In this document: positions 14,567-22,105 of the stretch, in pieces
Layout: each line of letters starts with the position of its first letter
Position numbering within the stretch: position 1 is the first letter of the stretch
DNA from: Lichenifustis flavocetrariae
GTDB taxonomy: Bacteria > Pseudomonadota > Alphaproteobacteria > Rhizobiales > Beijerinckiaceae
Assembly: GCF_026130545.1 (NCBI RefSeq)
Contig: NZ_JAMOIM010000045.1
Span: 1 to 36,463 of the forward strand
DNA length: 36,463 bases
Direction of reading: 5' to 3'
Notes under the pieces: generated by a model
Told to the model about the DNA's origin: nothing
Seen by the model: the letters and a program-made list of their open reading frames with translations, nothing else
Databases searched by the model: none
Program-made: the position numbers and the translations under genes

Positions 14567-15060
14567 CAACAACAGAACCGGACGCTGCGACCGTTTTTTG
14601 TGCAAACGACGCATGGGCTCCCCATTGTTCCGTCCTGGCACCTTACTTGACAGGGTTTAGCCGATAACGACGTGCTTGAATGCACTTGAACCTCAATAGA
14701 GCGTTCGTTCAAAGTTGCGATATGAAGGATGCTTGATTGATCGAGGCCATAGACCCGAAGCGTGACGGACACTACAGAGCCCGCTGCGTTCCGTAGCGAA
14801 CCTAGTCTCGCTGCGGACTTTGTTCGAGGGAACCGAAATGGGAGAAGGGCATACCCCTCTCTGAAGATGTGAACCCGTACTTCCGCGCTACTTTGGCTAT
14901 CTAGAAGGAGAGCGAAATTGTCACGCTGTCCCCGCCCATCTCGGCGCAAGTTGAGGTACGGCCGTAGCTCAAAAGGAATGCTAGCTTGCCCAGAAACAAA
15001 GAATTGCACTCCACTCGACTCCCACGCATCAAAGACAGATTTCTGCATTTCTGCTGCCAC
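14566..15060 (-). CDS. Hypothetical protein of the PadR operon, 164 aa
   Basis: This soluble protein (MAAEMQKSVFDAWESSGVQF, then FVSGQASIPFELRPYLNLRR) ends in a cysteine-rich tail (CQVRCQDG, CVVCTKNGR, RFCC). Five of its six cysteines, as two CxxxC/CxxC-like pairs and one of the terminal pair, could bind metal, but no known zinc motif is clear. The middle part is beta-rich. It follows the preceding gene by 27 bases and overlaps the next by one base. I do not recognise the family. An alternative is that the Cys-rich tail is a read-through artefact of overlapping coding, since the last part lies beside the next start. Confidence 0.6.
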   Translation of the reverse strand: MAAEMQKSVFDAWESSGVQFFVSGQASIPFELRPYLNLRRDGRGQRDNFALLLDSQSSAEVRVHIFREGYALLPFRFPRTKSAARLGSLRNAAGSVVSVTLRVYGLDQSSILHIATLNERSIEVQVHSSTSLSAKPCQVRCQDGTMGSPCVVCTKNGRSVRFCC

Positions 15061-15087
15061 TTTGCTAGTGGAAGAATGCGCCTCTTG

Positions 15088-15567
15088 TCAGAGTTCGACG
15101 ATATTTCCTTTTTCCCAACGTAGTCTAATACCTAAGACCACGACGACCCCAGCGGGGACAATCTGGAATGCGGAAGGGATCAGGAACCAAAACGGCATTC
15201 CTGCTAGGAGCCGGACGACCGCTTCACCGGTTGATGCAACCATTACGAGCGCCGATCCGGTGATGAGTAGATCAAGTCGGTAACGACGCGTTACGTGCGG
15301 GGCGCGCCGTAGAATGCTGCCGACGCTCCACCACGAACCGGCCGCGTGCCAAATCTGGTCTAGTTTTGTTGTACAGTCCGCGAGATGCGAAGCCCACTCC
15401 TCTCTATATCTAGCCCGCTTGTCATCTGGCAGTCGTTTTACGGCGCGCTCTAAAATCCACGCTGCGATCCATGGGCATCGCTCGTACACATCAGTTGCGA
15501 GAATATTGAGGATTAGACCGCCCACGGTCGCAGCGAAGAACCAGCAGGCGCAAATCAGGAATGCCAC
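15088..15567 (-). CDS. Membrane protein with RLPDDKRARYREEW motif
   Basis: The 159-residue protein has a hydrophobic N-terminal helix (FLICACWFFAATVGGLILNIL). A cytosolic amphipathic region follows with RAVKRLPDDKRARYREEWAS, and then two C-terminal helices (LITGSALVMVASTGEAVVRL, FWFLIPSAFQIVPAGVVVVL). The LP..xRxRYREEW pattern occurs in small bacterial membrane proteins often found next to PadR regulators. Their function is not established to my knowledge. The start overlaps the end of the PadR gene by 13 bases, so the two are in one operon. Confidence 0.75.
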   Translation of the reverse strand: MAFLICACWFFAATVGGLILNILATDVYERCPWIAAWILERAVKRLPDDKRARYREEWASHLADCTTKLDQIWHAAGSWWSVGSILRRAPHVTRRYRLDLLITGSALVMVASTGEAVVRLLAGMPFWFLIPSAFQIVPAGVVVVLGIRLRWEKGNIVEL

Positions 15568-15869
15568 GCGAGGTCTCCGTCCGGTGCTACGGAGAACTCG
15601 GCAAAGGCAGCGCGTGCTCTCGCTCTACCAGCAACTGTAAGCGTGTAAAGGCGGCGTCTTGGTCGCCCGGCTTCGCTCGGGTCAATGGGTTCCCACACGC
15701 TTTCACACCAGCCCGCCGCCTCTAGGCGCGCAAGCAGAGGGTACATCGTCCCAGAGCCAACACCCGCGAACTTGGATATCTCGGCACCTGACTGGCCGTT
15801 GGCTGGCCTTTCTAGAAGGAATTTTAGCACCTTCAGAGTCGGTGCGGAGAGGCGTACTTTTTCAACCAT
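15555..15869 (-). CDS. PadR-family transcriptional regulator
   Basis: The 104-residue protein is a winged-helix regulator of the PadR family: LSAPTLKVLKFLLERPANGQ, SGAEISKFAGVGSGTMYPLL, ARLEAAGWCESVWE and the wing GRPRRRLYTLTVAGRARARA. It lacks the long C-terminal dimerisation helix of large PadR proteins, so it is the short (PadR-s2) type. It is the first gene of a tight four-gene operon and probably represses it. Upstream, TATGACATA (15886-15894) is nearly palindromic and could be its operator. The inducing signal cannot be told from the sequence. Confidence 0.88.
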   Translation of the reverse strand: MVEKVRLSAPTLKVLKFLLERPANGQSGAEISKFAGVGSGTMYPLLARLEAAGWCESVWEPIDPSEAGRPRRRLYTLTVAGRARARAAFAEFSVAPDGDLAWHS

Positions 15870-15939
15870 GAACTATCTCAAATTATGACATACCCTATAT
15901 CGACTTTCGACTAACTTGTCTACACAGAGCGTAAATTCA

Positions 15940-16088
15940 AACTGATTGCAATACCTGTCCAAATAACGATCCTTTTCCTGACACTCTGAAACGGGTCTGC
16001 CGGAAATCGTCGTTTCGGCCTATTGATGTCAGGAAAACGTGTCAACAAATCTATTGTAAGACAAAGGATCATTTTATACAATCCTGAC
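15940..16088. other. Probable res (resolution) site region
   Basis: The region upstream of the resolvase contains inverted copies of TTTTCCTGACA (15973-15983) and TGTCAGGAAAA (16027-16037). There is also a TGTAAGACAAAGGATC stretch and further TGTC/GACA half-sites up to CCTGACATG at the start codon. Serine resolvases act at such arrays next to their own gene and are autoregulated there. The exact subsites cannot be assigned by eye. Confidence 0.5.
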
Positions 16089-16664
16089 ATGCTCATCGGT
16101 TACGCCCGCGTTTCGACCGCCGACCAGAACCTCGACCTTCAGCGCGACGCGCTCCGTAAGGCCGGATGCGAACGCATTTTCGAGGAAAAGAAATCCGGCA
16201 AGGCCAGCACCACCCGGCCGGAGTTCGACGCGGCGCTCGCCTTCCTGCGGCCCGAGGACATTCTCGTCGTGTGGAAACTGGACCGCCTCGGCCGCTCCCT
16301 CGTCGAGATGATGCGCACTCTCGACACCTTGCGGAAGGACGGGGTGCGGTTCCAGAGCCTGACCGAGCATTTTGACAGCGACACCGCGCACGGCCGCTTC
16401 GCCTTGCAGATGCACGGTGCCATGGCCGAGTATTTCCTCGACCTCAACCGCGAACGCACCATGGAGGGCCTGAAAGCGGCCCTGGCGCGCGGCAAGAAGG
16501 GCGGCAGGCGCAAGAAGCTGACGGACGCCGACCTTGCCGCCGCGCGGGCCATGCTGAAAGAGCAGACAATCTCCGTCGCCGATATCGCCAAGCGGCTCGG
16601 CATCACGCGACAGACCTTTTACCAGTATTTTCCGGCCGCGCGCCGCCAGGCAGGAGGGTCCTGA
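16089..16664 (+). CDS. Serine recombinase, Tn3-family resolvase type
   Basis: The 191-residue protein begins MLIGYARVSTADQNLDLQRD, where Ser9 is the nucleophile. It has WKLDRLGRSLVEM and the long helix region, and ends in a helix-turn-helix (ISVADIAKRLGITRQTFYQY). This length and order fit resolvases/invertases that act on short directly repeated or inverted sites, here most likely plasmid multimer resolution. The internal ATG at 16089 was chosen for the normal family N-terminus; a longer frame from 16023 adds 22 atypical residues. Its stop shares a base with the next start (TGATG). No transposase or terminal repeats are near. Confidence 0.92.
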   Translation: MLIGYARVSTADQNLDLQRDALRKAGCERIFEEKKSGKASTTRPEFDAALAFLRPEDILVVWKLDRLGRSLVEMMRTLDTLRKDGVRFQSLTEHFDSDTAHGRFALQMHGAMAEYFLDLNRERTMEGLKAALARGKKGGRRKKLTDADLAAARAMLKEQTISVADIAKRLGITRQTFYQYFPAARRQAGGS

Positions 16665-17089
16665 TGCCGATCCGGCCGCAGTTCAAATGGCTGTATCCGC
16701 TCGACTGGCCCCAGCTTTCGGCCGTGATCCGGTTCGAGCGGGCCAAAGGCCGGTGTGAGCATTGCGGCCGTCCGCACGGCCAGCAGGTCCGGCATCTCGG
16801 CGACGGCAGATGGTTCGACGAGGAGCTTCAAACGTGGCGCTGCGGGAAGGGGAGAGGCCTGCCGCGCCTGATCGCCGTGGACAGCGACACGATCCGCCTG
16901 ACCAAGGTCGTGCTGGCGACCGCCCATCTCGACCACGATCCCAGCAACAACCGGTCACGTAATCTGAAAGCGCTCTGCCAGCGCTGCCATATGATGCACG
17001 ACCGCGAGGAGCATCGCCGGCAGCGGCGGCTGACCTTGCGCATGCGCAAAGCCATTGGAGACCTGTTTTTGGGCCCCTACCGGCCATGA
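16664..17089 (+). CDS. HNH-like zinc-binding protein
   Basis: The 141-residue protein carries CEHCGRPHG at about 31-39, TAHLDHDPSNNRSRNLKALC in the middle and CQRCHMMHD near residue 108. These supply two CxxC pairs and the His-Asp-His elements of an HNH nuclease fold (HLDHD, NN, H). Many small phage and plasmid HNH proteins look like this. It is translationally coupled to the resolvase, which suggests they move or act together. Whether it cuts DNA is not shown; some HNH-like proteins only bind. Confidence 0.75.
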   Translation: MPIRPQFKWLYPLDWPQLSAVIRFERAKGRCEHCGRPHGQQVRHLGDGRWFDEELQTWRCGKGRGLPRLIAVDSDTIRLTKVVLATAHLDHDPSNNRSRNLKALCQRCHMMHDREEHRRQRRLTLRMRKAIGDLFLGPYRP

Positions 17090-17102
17090 AAAGAGAGAAC
17101 GC

Positions 17103-17506
17103 ATGAATGCCCCATATCGAAAGACATCCCGCACCCCGAGGAGCTGATCGGTTCCCGCGCCATCATCCAGGGCGCGTCCGGGGCGGGGAAGACCTATGCC
17201 ATTCGCCGCATCCTGGAGGTCACCCACGGCCGCATGCAGCACATTGTCTTCGATGTCGAGGACGAGCTGTTCACCCTGCGCGAACGCTTCGACTATGTGC
17301 TGATCGGCGGCGACGATGCCGATGCGCCGATCAGCGAGGCGACGGCCGGCGAGCTGGCCATCACGCTGCTAGAATTGGGCGTCTCCGACATCCTTCAGCT
17401 CAACGATCTCGGCCTGGCCGGACACTCAACCGTCTGGAAACGGCATTCAACGGGCGCATCGTCAACGGCCACGGCAAATGAATCGAAAACCACTCACGGC
17501 GCCTGA
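17103..17506 (+). pseudogene. Broken HerA/DUF87-like ATPase gene, frameshifted and truncated
   Basis: The frame containing the ATG at 17234 is open upstream and reads SKDIPHPEELIGSRAIIQGA, then SGAGKTYAIRRILE (a Walker A motif), then FDVEDELFTLRERFDYVLIG, typical of HerA-like ATPases. The natural start appears to be ATGAATGCC at 17103, but this is one base out of frame: a run of four C would need five. Either a base was lost or it is a sequencing error. The protein also stops at about 100 residues of recognisable sequence, followed by an unrelated tail, so the Walker B half is missing. The fragment may no longer be functional. Confidence 0.6.
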
Positions 17507-17610
17507 ATAATCGGGAAGATGAGCGATCACAGTTTAAAGAAAACAGTGCATGGTGGGGTGTCGAGGCACGACTTTCGACAAATCGTGGTCGCCTTTCCGG
17601 AACACGGGAT

Positions 17611-17826
17611 TTGAGAGTGGCGAGCGCAGCGTTCCAAGAAGGAGTTGTCGCCGCCAAATCCAATCGAACGCGGAATGACAATCCCTATGCTTCCAGCACC
17701 GAGGCTGGCTCCGAGTGGCTTCGGGGATACGAGGCTGTGATGAAAGTCCTTGGGGAGCTTGATGACGGGGATCATGGCCAGTGGGGCAGCGCTGATCGCA
17801 GCAGCGGCAAAATCTCAGGTTTCTGA
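17611..17826 (+). CDS. Ribosome-modulation-factor-like small protein
   Basis: The 71-residue product contains AFQEGVVAAKSNRTRNDNPY followed by WLRGYEAVMKVL. The spacing EG..A, NPY, W..GY matches the RMF fold (EGxxA, CPY, W..GY), whose members dimerise ribosomes in stationary phase. There is no ATG; a TTG at 17611 or GTG at 17617 is assumed, so the N-terminus is uncertain. The last 12 bases overlap the convergent response regulator gene. It may be a plasmid-borne stress protein. The frame is open further upstream, and a fused origin cannot be excluded. Confidence 0.55.
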   Translation: MRVASAAFQEGVVAAKSNRTRNDNPYASSTEAGSEWLRGYEAVMKVLGELDDGDHGQWGSADRSSGKISGF

Positions 17827-18201
17827 CCTGGCCTCGCGTATGACAGTCTCAATAAGCTGAACAAGAGCGGCGATCTTGAAAGGCTTGCGGACGAATGCGG
17901 CATAGCCGTCGACGCGTTCGCGCACATTGGCCTCTGGCATGGAGCTGATGATGAGGCAGGGAACGTTCCGTAGCCTTTCGACTTTCCGCATTGCCTGGAT
18001 CATGGTGACACCGTCCATGATGGGCATCATGAAGTCCGAAATCACCAGGTCAGGAGCTGAGCCCTCCGCGAGACGCTCCAGTCCCTGTCGCCCATTGCCC
18101 GCGACAACCACCCGGTAGCCTTCGTCGACCAATACCATCTCCAGCAGGTCTGCGATGGCAAATTCGTCCTCGACGATCAGAACCGTGGCGATTTGGGTCA
18201 T
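17815..18201 (-). CDS. Single-domain response regulator of kinase-KaiC operon
   Basis: The 128-residue receiver protein has the acidic pocket IVEDEF (D12, E11), phospho-acceptor D56 in ISDFMMPIMDG, the Ser in LIISS and K106 in RKPF. It has no output domain, so it works by protein contact, as CheY does. Its ATGA start overlaps the stop of the KaiC-like gene, showing it is the third cistron of one operon. Likely role: to receive phosphate from the kinase two genes upstream and act on the KaiC-like ATPase or a chromosomal partner. The second half is inference. Confidence 0.9.
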   Translation of the reverse strand: MTQIATVLIVEDEFAIADLLEMVLVDEGYRVVVAGNGRQGLERLAEGSAPDLVISDFMMPIMDGVTMIQAMRKVERLRNVPCLIISSMPEANVRERVDGYAAFVRKPFKIAALVQLIETVIREARSET

Positions 18202-19739
18202 TCCGTCCGTCCAGTGCCCGCGTCGGGCGGCACTGTGAGACTGGCCTCTGACGACGCCACGTACGCATTGGCCGATACCGCCCGGGCCATCCCGCTCAGG
18301 ACCGCTTCCACGCCCTCGAACGGCTTGCCGACAACGACGCCCGCATCGGTGATTTCAAACTCGCGAATGGTGGGGTCGAACGCACCCTCACGTACCTTGG
18401 ACATGGAGATCAGGCGGTAGAGCCGGGACCGAAGTTCGACATAGCGCACGAGAACCATGACCTCGGCGAGCGAGGCGATCCCGCTGATCGGGATGCGGAT
18501 TTCAGGACCTGCGAGTTCCTGCAATTCGAGGGTATGCAGCGTGGTGACGTCGCGGGCCCGCAGTTCGTTCGAAAGGGCGGACCAGAAGCGGACAATGCGC
18601 TCCGGCTCAAGCGCAGCCTGCTGAAAGCCGGAGAGACCGTCGATGACCAGGCGCTTGACGCCACGCCGCCGGACGGCGTCGAGCAGAGCGTGCGCCAGCT
18701 CGTCCAGGATATGCTCGCCGACGGGATACCAGAGGATCTCGACATCGCCCCGCTGCTCGGCCGCGGCCAGATCGAACCCCATGGTCGTGGCCTTGTAGCG
18801 CAGCCGCTCGGGCGGCTCGTAGCAGCCAAACAGCAAGCCCGGTTCGCTGGCGCTGGATCCTGACAAGAAATGCAGGCCGAGCGTGGTCTTGCCCGAGCCG
18901 GAGGGGCCGACCAATCCGGTCAAGGTGGCAGCGGGGATGCCGCCGCCGAACATCTCGTCGAGAGAAGCGACTCCCGACGACAAGCGAGCTGTCGGTGGCG
19001 GAGCACGCAAGGACGGCATCGCCAACAAGGCTTCGATCCGGGGAAACACGGTGACGCCGGCGTCCGAGATGCCAAACGCGTGCTCGCCTTCCAAGTAGCC
19101 GGTGCCCCTTATCTTGTGCACCAGCAGTCGACGTTCGGCCCGGGACCCAAATGAGCGATGCCGCAGCTCGATCAGCCCGTCCACCATCGTGTGTTCCGGC
19201 GCCGCCAGCGTACCTGATGCAGTCGTGAGCAGGAACATCGTGCAATCGGTGGCGGAGGCCAGCGTCTGCAGGTCGTGGGTGAACCGTTTCATCTCGTATT
19301 CGGCCCCGGCCTTGGCCTCGACGGCACTCAAGCCATCGAGCACCAGCATCGTCGCCCCCCTAGCTACAACCTCCCTGCGGATCAGCGCGACAAGACCCTT
19401 GAGGCCTTCGTCTTCGAGTGCGCCATAGGCGCTGATGTAGAAGACCTGATCGGGGATGCGGGCTTCATCGAAGAACCGCATCGAACGCAGATGCATCATC
19501 ATGCGACCGTGGTTCTCGCCCAGGACCGTGACGAAAAGGGTGCGGCTCTGCCCGGCCTCCTGAGAGTAGATGATCTGACTGGCCAGGATTGTCTTACCCA
19601 TCCCGGGCGTCCCTTTGATCATGTAGAGGCCGCCACGCAGGAAGCCGCCCCCAAGGATCACATCCAGGCCCGGCACGAAGCTGCTGACGCGCTCGATCGT
19701 GCCTTTGTCACGATTGTCGGCGGCTTCAGGTTGCGTCAT
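18198..19739 (-). CDS. KaiC-like tandem RecA-domain ATPase
   Basis: The 513-residue protein has two RecA-like ATPase domains in the KaiC arrangement. The first has Walker A GTPGMGKT at 43-50 and Walker B ATMLVLDGLS. The second has GPSGSGKTT near residue 290 and KRLVIDGLSGFQ. The stretches VPGLDVILGGGFLRGGLYMI and CYEPPERLRYKATTMGFDL are typical of the bacterial KaiC-like (non-clock) branch. Such proteins form hexamers and often sit beside histidine kinases. The ATG at 19739 overlaps the stop of the kinase gene (ATGA) and its stop overlaps the receiver gene, so the three are made together. No KaiA or KaiB is present, so a clock is unlikely; a two-component signal adaptor is more likely. Confidence 0.9.
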   Translation of the reverse strand: MTQPEAADNRDKGTIERVSSFVPGLDVILGGGFLRGGLYMIKGTPGMGKTILASQIIYSQEAGQSRTLFVTVLGENHGRMMMHLRSMRFFDEARIPDQVFYISAYGALEDEGLKGLVALIRREVVARGATMLVLDGLSAVEAKAGAEYEMKRFTHDLQTLASATDCTMFLLTTASGTLAAPEHTMVDGLIELRHRSFGSRAERRLLVHKIRGTGYLEGEHAFGISDAGVTVFPRIEALLAMPSLRAPPPTARLSSGVASLDEMFGGGIPAATLTGLVGPSGSGKTTLGLHFLSGSSASEPGLLFGCYEPPERLRYKATTMGFDLAAAEQRGDVEILWYPVGEHILDELAHALLDAVRRRGVKRLVIDGLSGFQQAALEPERIVRFWSALSNELRARDVTTLHTLELQELAGPEIRIPISGIASLAEVMVLVRYVELRSRLYRLISMSKVREGAFDPTIREFEITDAGVVVGKPFEGVEAVLSGMARAVSANAYVASSEASLTVPPDAGTGRTE

Positions 19740-20554
19740 GCGGGGTTTGATCCTGAAGACAGGGTGGCGAGGGGCAAGCTCACGGTAAACGTCGAACCTG
19801 CCCCAAGGGTGCTCGACACCGCAATTCGGCCACCCATGGCCGCAACCAGGCGACTGGCCACCCAAAGGCCGATACCGAAGCCGCCGCTGCGATGCTGTGT
19901 CATGACCTGTTCGAACCGCTCAAAGATGCGGGCCTGATGTTCGGGCTGCATGCCGACCCCTCGATCCTGGACGTCGAGACGTGCTGATTGTTCCTCCGTT
20001 CGCAGCCGGAGAGTGACGGGCTGACCGATCCCGAATTTGAGGGCATTGGAGAGCAGGTTTTCGACCACCTGCTCGAACGCCAGCGGGTCCACGGTGGCGA
20101 TCACGCCTTCAGCGACGTGCAATTCGAGCGGGCTTCCGCCACGCGTGGCCTGAGTTTCGTATCTCTGGGCGATCGGCACTACGATTGTCGCGAGATCGAC
20201 CGCCGAGGGCTCCAGACGCAGATTGCCGGCTTCGATGCGGCTGACGTCAAGCAAACCGGTCGCCCGCTTCGTAAATTCCTGCACCGCAGCCTGCATGCGT
20301 TCCAGCAGGAGTGTGACGCGCGGCGAACTTGGGCTGTCAGCCTTGCGGGCAGCTTTCAGGGCGAGTTCAGTCAGGCCGAGGATCGGTGTCATGGGGTTGC
20401 GCAGCTCGTGGGCCGCAATGGCGATGAAATCATCCCGGGCCTGCACCGCGATCCGCAGCTCTTCGACCTGCCGGCGCAAATCGGCCAGTTCTGAATGGAG
20501 ATCGTCGGACTTAATCTCGCTGGGTAGATCAGGTGACGGCACGCGACTACGCAT
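19736..20554 (-). CDS. Soluble sensor histidine kinase
   Basis: The 272-residue kinase lacks membrane segments and a sensor domain. It begins with a predicted coiled coil (DDLHSELADLRRQVEELRIA), then the H-box FIAIAAHELRNPMTPILG with H49, N-box VVENLLSNALKF, G1 VQDRGVGM, F-box IFERFEQV and G2 GGFGIGLWVA. It belongs to the HWE/HisKA-type cytosolic kinases of the ordinary HATPase_c class. Input may come through the coiled coil or the KaiC-like partner. It is the first large gene of the operon kinase / KaiC-like / receiver, joined by four-base overlaps. Confidence 0.92.
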   Translation of the reverse strand: MRSRVPSPDLPSEIKSDDLHSELADLRRQVEELRIAVQARDDFIAIAAHELRNPMTPILGLTELALKAARKADSPSSPRVTLLLERMQAAVQEFTKRATGLLDVSRIEAGNLRLEPSAVDLATIVVPIAQRYETQATRGGSPLELHVAEGVIATVDPLAFEQVVENLLSNALKFGIGQPVTLRLRTEEQSARLDVQDRGVGMQPEHQARIFERFEQVMTQHRSGGFGIGLWVASRLVAAMGGRIAVSSTLGAGSTFTVSLPLATLSSGSNPA

Positions 20555-20690
20555 TCTGCTCAGGAGCGGCGTTGTCTTGATCTTCTGAAGGACCTTCGGT
20601 CAGTGAGAGCAGTTTGCGCCTCTTTGCTTCCAGCGATCCATCCTCCTGCGTCGAGGGGTGCGTAGCCGATGACCGCAACAATTGACCCAT
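20547..20690 (-). CDS. Small charged protein preceding the kinase, 47 aa
   Basis: An ATG at 20690 opens 47 codons (MGQLLRSSATHPSTQEDGSL, then EAKRRKLLSLTEGPSEDQ) that end at a TAG eight bases inside the kinase gene. Such an overlap suggests translational coupling at the head of the operon. The product is polar with a basic patch followed by acidic residues; no fold is recognised. It could be a small regulator or simply a leader ORF. Ribosome site is weak. Confidence 0.35.
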   Translation of the reverse strand: MGQLLRSSATHPSTQEDGSLEAKRRKLLSLTEGPSEDQDNAAPEQNA

Positions 20691-20882
20691 GTGTGTAGGG
20701 GCGGCAACCTCGGATACTGAGGGTTTTTAGTCAACTGAGATATCAGTCTTTTTAGCGAGCGGTCGAAGCCTCGGCCGCGGCAAATGTGAAGACATTTGCT
20801 GATCTATGACATTCTGCGGCACCAAGCGTGTCACCTGTAACCGTTGGTCCTCGCTGGCGCTCTTTCCGCATAAGGCGCATGG

Positions 20883-21167
20883 TTGCACCATTGCCGGCTT
20901 TTTCAGGCTTACGGCAACCGAGAGAGACGTGAGCTTTCGCCCAAGGCGAGTCACGACCATGGACCTCCAATTCATTCAACGTTTGCCCCGAACTATCGCG
21001 TCTTCTTCATATCTGCTCGCGGGAAACGAGAGACAGCGCCGGTGCTAATCGAGGCGCAAGATGATGGTGAGGCACTGCGGCGAATGCGTCTGCTCCTCGA
21101 CGGTCGAGCTGTTGAGCTCTGGGATCACGGGCGGGTGATCATTCGCTTACCGGCAAGGGCGTTTTGA
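20883..21167 (+). CDS. Small conserved-looking protein, start uncertain
   Basis: The second half of this frame reads NYRVFFISARGKRETAPVLI, then EAQDDGEALRRMRLLLDGRA, then VELWDHGRVIIRL. It resembles short alphaproteobacterial proteins of pattern YR.yfi....i....A..D.eAl..a.....g..vELW.g.R.i, which I know only as hypothetical. The first 30 or so codons look non-coding and there is no ATG in frame; the listed start is a TTG. The true gene may start near base 20970 or be N-terminally damaged. It overlaps the next ORF by one base. Confidence 0.45.
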   Translation: MHHCRLFQAYGNRERRELSPKASHDHGPPIHSTFAPNYRVFFISARGKRETAPVLIEAQDDGEALRRMRLLLDGRAVELWDHGRVIIRLPARAF

Positions 21168-21508
21168 TGGATGGCCGGCTTCCCAGCGATGAACGAGAGG
21201 CGCTGATCCGGTCGAAATTGGCAAGTTCAGTCACCAGGGTGAAAACGCGGATCGCGCTTTTGCGCCGGGGATCAAGGCGAGATCCAAGACCGAGATCCAG
21301 GCTTATTGTGTCGCTGCAGATGCATGGCTTGCCGGGAAGCAAGGGGCCAACTTTCCGCGCGCGCCGGAATGCGCGCGGCGCTACCCGAGTACAAAAGACC
21401 GCGTCACGGTGCCTGGAAGTCTCTAGCAGATCGTTTGAACTTTCAACCACGTCGAGGGTTAGCTCGGATGGAAAGCGACCCTGCCCCCTATACGCTGATC
21501 GTCGATGA
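21167..21508 (+). CDS. Weakly supported ORF between small gene and response regulator
   Basis: The ATG shares its A with the preceding stop (TGATG). The start MDGRLPSDEREALIRSKLAS is helical and protein-like for about 35 residues. After that the frame turns Arg/Ser-rich and repetitive in a way typical of a non-coding frame, and it runs 41 bases into the response regulator. It may be a short gene that has lost its end, or not a gene. Confidence 0.25.
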   Translation: MDGRLPSDEREALIRSKLASSVTRVKTRIALLRRGSRRDPRPRSRLIVSLQMHGLPGSKGPTFRARRNARGATRVQKTASRCLEVSSRSFELSTTSRVSSDGKRPCPLYADRR

Positions 21509-21881
21509 TGACGCGCTTCTGCGCATGGACATCGCCGAGCTGCTGGACAATGTCGGTTTCAGGACCCTCGAGGCAGCCAACAGCGGTGAGGCGATCGAGC
21601 TGTTGAAGCAGCACCACGCCGATATCGTGCTGCTCTTCACCGACGTTCAGATGCCTGGCAAAAACGGGTTTGCCCTTGCACGAGAGACGGCCCGATGCTG
21701 GACGCATATTGCCATCGTTGTGGCGTCAGGCAATGTCAAACCCGCACCTGGCGAGCTGCCAGAGGGAGCGCATTTTATTGCCAAGCCTTTCAGTGCCGAC
21801 ACTGTGCATGGGCATCTACAGGAAATCCTACCGGATGGACAAAAGCCCGCGCCGTTAAAACGCATGTCAGAGGCAAATTGA
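21468..21881 (+). CDS. Orphan single-domain response regulator
   Basis: The 137-residue receiver has LIVDDDALLRMD with D13-D15, phospho-acceptor D59 in LFTDVQMPGKNGF, VVASGN and K106 in AKPF. It has no output domain. The sequence is closer to receivers that pair with hybrid kinases or act as phosphate sinks than to the plasmid's other receiver proteins. No kinase lies on the same strand nearby; the soluble kinase at 19736-20554 is transcribed the other way and could serve both. ATG 21468 gives the normal family start. Confidence 0.88.
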   Translation: MESDPAPYTLIVDDDALLRMDIAELLDNVGFRTLEAANSGEAIELLKQHHADIVLLFTDVQMPGKNGFALARETARCWTHIAIVVASGNVKPAPGELPEGAHFIAKPFSADTVHGHLQEILPDGQKPAPLKRMSEAN

Positions 21882-22053
21882 ACGGTCTGTCCGCTTGGTT
21901 CGAAACAGGAGTCTAGTCATCTGGACTCGGGCCGTTACCCCGTGCGAGGTTTCCCCTACGGCAGCAGCCCTGCCGCAGGGCTTCACGCCTCGCCTGTCAT
22001 GGGGTTATGGGTGCGGTGTCAGGCTCCCCTCCTTCTTCCCAATGCCTGGCATG

Positions 22054-22083
22054 AAAAAGCCCGCCAGCGGCAAGCTGACGGGC
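22054..22083 (-). terminator. Rho-independent terminator after truncated VPLPA protein gene
   Basis: On the minus strand GCCCGTCAGC pairs with GCTGGCGGGC (one mismatch) around a short loop, and TTTTT follows. It lies 23 bases after the stop of the VPLPA-CTERM gene. Confidence 0.8.
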
Positions 22084-22105
22084 ATCAAGGCGGGGTCTTC
22101 GCCGA

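Noticed and set aside
16023-17506. Complete Tn3-type transposon around the resolvase
   Set aside because: No transposase and no 38-bp terminal inverted repeats are visible; only the resolvase and a probable res region are present.
20727-20979. Two overlapping minus-strand ORFs of 75 and 82 aa
   Set aside because: They overlap each other and the start of the small gene at 20883, have no ribosome site, and no recognisable domain.
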